Assembly: GCA_944989445.1 (NCBI GenBank) | Contig: CALYLW010000056.1 | Span: 469,948-533,947, forward strand | Length of the DNA: 64,000 nt | DNA from: Ampullaceana balthica | Taxonomy: Eukaryota > Mollusca > Gastropoda > Lymnaeidae | Direction: 5' to 3' | Shown: piece by piece, positions 59,801 to 64,000 of the stretch | Layout of the letters: every line of letters starts with the position of its first letter | Numbering within the stretch: the first letter of the stretch is position 1 | Program-made: the position numbers and the translations under genes | Notes under the pieces: generated by a model | Told to the model about the DNA's origin: nothing | Seen by the model: only the letters and a program-made list of their open reading frames with translations | Databases searched by the model: none

Positions 59801-62800
59801 CATATAATTACCAGTGCTACAAATGTCCTGTTTCAGATCACAAAGTCCTTTGTCTTGGTTTGATCCAGTCTCTATTTGAAGGTGCTATGTACTGTTTTGT
59901 GCTGGAGTGGACACCATCACTTAGTATTATATACAAGTCTAAAGTTGGGACCAGCGAGGCTGATGAGGAGCACACAGACATACCTCATGGCCACATCTTT
60001 GCTGCCTTTATGGTAAGTTAATGATAGGCTTTTGCAGTTGTGAAAGTGGTGGAGTTTGAGTCGCAAACACCAGAGTTTAGTGACTCAAATGCGAACAGAG
60101 CATTGCCCAACCAAGCCATATTTCAACAGGCTAGACCCTAACAGAGACTCAAACTGCCTTCATTGCAGCCTAGCCTCTGAAACAGCACTACAACTGTTAA
60201 CTTTGAGTCCCACGTGAAGAGAATGTTATATAGCACTGCTCTGCAGATAAAGCAGTTTGCCCAGGTATTGGCCAAGGCCTTAAGTGACTAGTCTCAGGCC
60301 AAAAGAATATGTAGAAGAAGAAGTTGTGAACGCGCATAAGGCCCTTTGATTTACTTAATACATTATCAAAATTTCTGTCAATTATTGTTATGTTTCCTGC
60401 ATTAAGGGTGAGTTAGTATCGGCCAGGGCATAGGTAGGTGGGAGCACTGCATTTTAATCCTCAAAGTAGCTGGACAATTGTATGAAGCATGTATGTACTA
60501 ATCATATATATCATTGTATGTACTAATGATATCTATCATTATATGTACTTATCATATATATCATTATATGTACTAATCATATATATCATTATATGTACTA
60601 ATCATATATATCATTATTTTGAATAGGTGTCTTTGATGATTGGATCTTCTTTGTTTAAACTTCTAAGTAAATACACATCAGTAGAATCTTTTATGAGGTG
60701 AGTAGATCTTTAGTTTGTGATACAGGCTTAGAGAAAGTCCAGGGTAGAAAAGACAAAATTTAATGAAAACATTGTATGCATTTTGCATAAAGTTGAGTCA
60801 GTTTTTATTAGGAAGATGGGGTGTGCCATTTTACCATAATCATTTAAAATTGGAATATCTGATGTTAATGTGTTGCAATGTTGTGATTTAAGTTTTAATG
60901 TGTGTCATGCCTATCATTACTATTGGAGGATTCACAAGATGTGTCAAAATAGTGTCCCACAAAAAAAAATTTTTGAACATATACTCCATTAAACTTCATA
61001 TACTGGGTTGAAAATTTCAGTTAAGTCATTTGATTTTTGGAGTCCCAAACTTATAAGCATGACATATATATTTTGATGTATATTACTGTTACAGGTTTGA
61101 ATGTGACATATATTTTGATGTATATTACTGTTACAGGTTTGAATGTGAAATATATTTTGATGTATATAATGTTACAGGTTTGATTGTGACATATATATTT
61201 TGATGTATATAATGTTACAGGTTTGAACGTGACATATATATATTTTGATGTATATAATGTTACAGGTTTGAATGTGACATATATATTTTGATGTATATTA
61301 CTGTTACAGGTTTGTTTTGGCTCTGGCTGCCCTCAGTTTGATGACTCCTATATTTTATAAAGGGGTGAGTTTATTTGTGATCTCTCACAATCCTGAATTG
61401 AAATAAACTTGTTGATATCTATGAGGATAATAAAAGACCCTAAATGAACCATATTTGAAAAGAGTTAAAATGTATAAATTCTTTATAAAAACGTCCAGCA
61501 ATCTTTATGTTCTATTGAATAATTAATTTGTTTCAGAACCAATTGGTTATTTTTATTGGTTTCCTGGTCTTTGAAACTTGTGTGGGCATTTTCTGGCCAT
61601 CCATGGGGACAATGAGAGGGAAATATGTGGCAGAAGAAAGTAAGTGTTGTTAGTTTTAACTTAATTCAAATGTACTGATAGCCCAAGATCATAACCATAA
61701 AATATTCACTAAAAATCTTCATCTCTGTCTTCCAGCCCGTGCTACTACCATGAATATATTTCGTGTCCCATTAAATATGATAGTTGTCGTCATCTTACTT
61801 CAGGTGAGCCAATCTTTTAATTATCTAGAAATGTCATATCCATGTCCCATTGTAAGTGTTTGTTTTTTTAAATTTAATAAGTTACATTACCTTGAAAACC
61901 ATTTTTTCTAATATACAGTACCTTGAATACAGTACCAGTACATTTTTGCCTTATACATTTTGTAATGTCTATCATGTAACAGCATCTGGACAGAGACACC
62001 ATCTTTGAGTTCTGTGCATTTTTCCTCATGGTTGCCGTGGTTTGCCAGCAGTGGCTATACAGGTGAGTCGCTTGTGTTGTTATTACTGTGGGTGCTGTGG
62101 TAGATGGGTAGAGCTGGGCTCACAGGGATTACTCATTGGTGTAAGATACTTGGAAATTTTCAGTGGTTTACTTTGGTTTATATTTTTTACATATTAAATA
62201 TATTGACCACAAATTTTTCTCGACACATTACAAAGAAATGAGCTGTACATGACATTATCTTTTCCAATCAAAATTTTCACTATGTCAAGTTTAATTATGT
62301 GCCTGCAAGTTTTTGTTTAATGAATAAACTCATATATTGCATGTGGAAATAGATCCTTCTCATTTCTTAAACATCTAGGCACGATGCTGTTGCTTCCATG
62401 AAATTTAGGTCATGCCAAATTTTGTGTGTGTATTTTATTTGTTGATTGCATCTCTGAAGTTACAAAACTAAAACAAATGACATTTTATTCACTGGGAAAA
62501 CAACACCAATATCAATGTTTATAAATGTCACATCAATCTATGAGTCCATGACAATGTTAACCTGAAACTCATTCCACCGAAAAGTGAAGGAATTGGTTTA
62601 AAAAATAAAAGGCATTTTGCTGATGTAATAAGTTTTAAAATATAGACCAACATCAAAACTGCATTTGTAAAATGGTTTCAAACATATTACATGTACATTC
62701 ATTTGGGCTAAAAGTAAATTATGGGTTCCGAATTTTCAACTCTGGGACTTCTCAAAATATTGTTTAGTTAAGAGAGGGTGGATTTCAAACTTACATTTCC

Positions 62801-63980
62801 TTAAAAATAAATGTATTTTTTTTCCTGTTAATTCAAGTATATTAACTCATTAACTACCAAATTAAAAAACAAACAAATAACTTGCTGCGACCTAATTAAA
62901 TTCGCTAAATACTGGTCTATGTAGAGAGAAAGCTGTAGTTTCTTAAATTTTAACCAGATTCTCGTAAGAGATATACCACTTTGTGATAGAAGAATTTTCC
63001 ATATGATCAGTTAAAAAATTTTTTTTAGTTCCCTAAACAATTAAAACCTTTTATTGCCTGATTTCCATGATCATCTTATAATTAAAAAAAAACAATTTGA
63101 CTTCAAATTGTTCACAGAATATGTGGTTTAGAATAACAACATCCAATTAGTCAATTAAAATCTCTCACCAAATTGGGAACTGGGTACGGAAAATTTGATT
63201 AGTTTTATTACAGGTGTCCCAACTGATCATGGTAGTAAACCAGTTCAGAAATGTGTGTTAATCTGTTCCAAGTTCTCATTTAATCGGATTTATTTCTGCA
63301 TGATTTACCGTCTGATCTTTTTATTTTTTGTTCTAAGTCAATGTTTCTAATGTCACTGTTTCAGTTGAGGCATATAATTTTTTCTTACATTACCATATTT
63401 TCTCTTTCTTTTAATTTGTAAGTAAAATCAAGTTAACATTGAAACCGCCAGCTTTATAAAAAAATAATAACTGTCTGAAAAATTAAGAAATGCTAAACAA
63501 GTGGCCATAGGATTGAAATAAAGAAATGGCAATCATAAAAGTTTCTTAAAAGAATAATCATAGTCATAAACCCCTCCAAACAGAACTACTAGCAAGTTAA
63601 ACATTCAAGTACAGTTTTATGAAGAGTGGTTTTTTTTTCTTCAAATGGTAGTCAAGGCCTGGTTTTTGTGTGATCACAAGTTCTTGAACAATGTCTCCAT
63701 ACCAGCACCCTACCAAACACTGTGACTGTCTCTGAAAGCTTGCTAATTAACACTTGAGCCTCTGTATGTCTACCTGTATCCCAAGCTCATTATCCACATA
63801 AACAGTGAAACAAAACCTCAATGACATTCTGCTTTGTTCCCTGTTTGAACTCTAATAGAAGACTACCCATGTTATGAATGAGTCCTTGGTGTTTTTCTTT
63901 TCAGTATGAATCCCCCAGCATCAGGGCCTAAACGTTTTGCTGTGGTAACCTTTTCATTTACCCTAACAACTGCATGCTAA
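56735..63980 (+). CDS. MFSD5: MFSD5-like major facilitator, complete 13-exon gene, 448 aa
   Basis: Exons: 56735-56882, 57167-57311, 57943-58003, 58122-58229, 58395-58513, 58760-58896, 59837-60012, 60627-60697, 61310-61364, 61537-61639, 61736-61803, 61983-62062, 63905-63980. All have GT-AG borders and join in frame to 448 residues, matching the roughly 450 of MFSD5 (the molybdate-anion transporter family). Family marks: AGDWLQGP (50-57), MFS motif A GSIADKYGRR (92-101, split by intron 2), FESWLVYEH in exon 4, EWTPSL after LIQSLFEGA in exon 7, FWPSMGTMR in exon 10, FRVPLN in exon 11. About twelve hydrophobic segments are expected, consistent with a plasma- or endomembrane carrier. Molybdate transport is known for algal and human members and is only inferred here. 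The ATG (cttcagcATGG) opens a hydrophobic first helix and gives the family length. Confidence 0.94.
57167..57311 (+). CDS. MFSD5: MFSD5-like exon 2
   Basis: Residues 50-97: AGDWLQGPHVYALYESYGM, then DILFVAGFGSSMIVGTLVG and SIADK. It carries the family DWLQ.P..Y.LY signature and the first half of MFS motif A. Donor GTAGGT follows AAATA. Confidence 0.93.
57943..58003 (+). CDS. MFSD5: MFSD5-like exon 3
   Basis: Residues 98-118: YGRRTNCMLYGVLYGAACITK. It completes motif A (GRR) and forms the next helix. Acceptor attttttag, donor GTAATT. Confidence 0.92.
58122..58229 (+). CDS. MFSD5: MFSD5-like exon 4
   Basis: Residues 119-154, with IGRLLGGTATSILYSAFESW then LVYEHNK. GR.LGG and FE.W...EH are the most recognisable MFSD5 signatures. 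Acceptor cattttcag, donor GTACAT. Confidence 0.94.
58395..58513 (+). CDS. MFSD5: MFSD5-like exon 5
   Basis: Residues 155-193: RGFDSSLLGNIFSLGVLGN, then SVVAILAGLVAQKFADAFGF. A hydrophobic helix with a glycine-rich face. Phase 0 in, phase 2 out, donor GTAAGT. Confidence 0.9.
58760..58896 (+). CDS. MFSD5: MFSD5-like exon 6
   Basis: Residues 194-239: VAPFDVSLVVLTLMVIVI, then TMTWTENYGD and a serine-rich cytosolic segment. The W.ENYGD motif at the end of helix 6 is family-typical. A tRNA-Val-related repeat starts about 50 bases into the next intron. Confidence 0.92.
58950..59214 (+). mobile_element. tRNA-Val-related repeat, copy 2
   Basis: Leader gaatgaccctcgctggcgtc, then agattcgtagtgtagtggtt with an anticodon-loop-like cttacac (Val UAC), a degraded B box gggttcatgcc, and trailer gcgaacatggct, gggtcggccaatcacagttt. 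A short (TA)n at 58917-58928 precedes the leader. Shared with 5995-6300. It lies in MFSD5-like intron 6. Not a working tRNA gene: the acceptor stem and B box are broken. Confidence 0.7.
59215..59836. other. MFSD5-like intron 6 remainder
   Basis: 59260-59340 partly repeats the leader of the tRNA-related element (gtctcgagaccaacaatgcg), suggesting another fragment. The rest is AT-rich. Confidence 0.4.
59837..60012 (+). CDS. MFSD5: MFSD5-like exon 7
   Basis: Residues 240-298: DHKVLCLGLIQSLFEGAMYC, then FVLEWTPSL, a hydrophilic loop (KVGTSEADEEH) longer than in vertebrates, and HGHIFAAFM. This is helix 7, the loop and the start of helix 8. Acceptor tgtttcag, donor GTAAGT. Confidence 0.94.
60013..60470. 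other. MFSD5-like intron 7; possible retroelement 3' fragment
   Basis: 60040-60330 has higher complexity than its surroundings and ends in agaagaagaag, like a trinucleotide tail of a non-LTR element on the + strand. No protein match seen. Confidence 0.35.
60480..60622. repeat. 24-bp AT-rich minisatellite before exon 8
   Basis: About six units of atgtactaatcatatatatc, att, ending within a few bases of the exon 8 acceptor. Confidence 0.9.
60627..60697 (+). CDS. MFSD5: MFSD5-like exon 8
   Basis: Residues 299-321: VSLMIGSSLFKLL then SKYTSVESFM. The acceptor (gaatag) directly follows a 24-bp AT-rich minisatellite. Phase 0 in, 2 out, donor GTGAGT. Confidence 0.88.
61055..61309. repeat. 41-45 bp minisatellite made of duplicated 3' splice sites
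   Basis: Six ttacag copies start at 61089, 61131, 61172, 61215, 61260 and 61304, each followed by gtttg. Only the last leads into exon 9. The unit also holds acatatatattttgatgtat. Confidence 0.92.
61310..61364 (+). CDS. MFSD5: MFSD5-like exon 9
   Basis: Residues 322-340: RFVLALAALSLMTPIFYKG, a membrane helix. The true acceptor is the last of six near-identical ttacag copies in a minisatellite. Only this one joins exon 8 to an open frame that leads correctly into exon 10. Confidence 0.88.
61537..61639 (+). CDS. MFSD5: MFSD5-like exon 10
   Basis: Residues 341-374: NQLVIFIGFLVFETCVGIFW then PSMGTMRGKYVAEE. The CG..(F/Y).PSM motif and the charged cytosolic loop match the family. Acceptor tttcag, donor GTAAGT. 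Confidence 0.93.
61736..61803 (+). CDS. MFSD5: MFSD5-like exon 11
   Basis: Residues 375-397: TRATTMNIFRVPLNMIV then VVILLQ. FRVPLN is a family signature in the loop before helix 11. Acceptor cttccag, donor GTGAGC. Confidence 0.92.
61983..62062 (+). CDS. MFSD5: MFSD5-like exon 12
   Basis: Residues 398-423: HLDRDTIFEFCAFFLMVAVV then CQQWLY. The last membrane helix. Acceptor gtaacag, donor GTGAGT. Confidence 0.9.
62063..63904. other. MFSD5-like intron 12, no feature
   Basis: 1.84 kb AT-rich intron; no exon, repeat or element recognised. Confidence 0.45.
63905..63980 (+). CDS. MFSD5: MFSD5-like exon 13 (terminal, TAA)
   Basis: After a 1.84 kb intron, acceptor tttttcttttcag opens residues 424-448, SMNPPASGPKRFAVV then TFSFTLTTAC, and TAA at 63978-63980. 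The resulting total matches the family length. An internal GTAACC after GCTGTG could act as a donor to an exon beyond the window, so the last ten residues are less certain. Confidence 0.65.
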
Positions 63981-64000
63981 GCTACTCCATCTTGCTAATT

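Noticed and set aside
63938..63948. Donor-like GTAACC inside the last MFSD5-like exon
   Set aside because: Stopping at TAA 63978-63980 already gives the family length; the alternative was kept only as a caveat.

Overview
The window is nuclear DNA from an animal, most likely a mollusc and perhaps a gastropod. Both recognisable host genes are split by GT-AG introns. The spacers are AT-rich and full of minisatellites, and the transposon remnants (Penelope-like, non-LTR, hAT) fit a repeat-rich lophotrochozoan genome. The phylum is inference; the eukaryotic, spliced nature is directly visible.

Two host genes are supported, both on the + strand. (1) 25326-44285 holds the 3' part of a WIF1/Shifted-type secreted protein: the C-terminal half of a WIF domain (two exons), four EGF-like domains (one exon each) and a long, very basic C-terminal tail (two exons). 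All junctions are in phase. The 5' exons (signal peptide, first half of the WIF domain) were not found in the 25 kb upstream. (2) 56735-63980 holds a complete 13-exon MFSD5-type transporter of 448 residues, close to the roughly 450 residues usual for the family.

The left 25 kb has no recognised host exon. It is a patchwork of tandem arrays (45, 79, 52, 28, 66, 21, 71 and 89 bp units, (ATT)n, (TA)n) and mobile elements. Among these are a decayed 3.1 kb hAT element with an 8-bp target duplication that itself contains a 494-bp insertion with a 14-bp target duplication; a non-autonomous hAT-like element inserted in a minisatellite; a 267-bp MITE; a tRNA-Val-related element; and Penelope-like termini carrying a hammerhead-ribozyme-like core. 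The WIF1 introns hold further arrays, notably a 2.9 kb, 43-bp satellite (34182-37098), next to a Penelope-like copy that encodes only a GIY-YIG endonuclease between inverted arms. Between the two genes lie a broken non-LTR retrotransposon, a second RT fragment, a foldback element with telomere-like internal repeats, nested G-rich elements and a 48-bp array.

No CRISPR, operon, rRNA or intact tRNA gene was seen. The two genes have no visible functional link: one is a secreted modulator of Wnt/Hedgehog-type signals, the other a multi-pass membrane transporter. Exon edges were placed by eye from splice consensus, reading frame and family similarity; no search was run.
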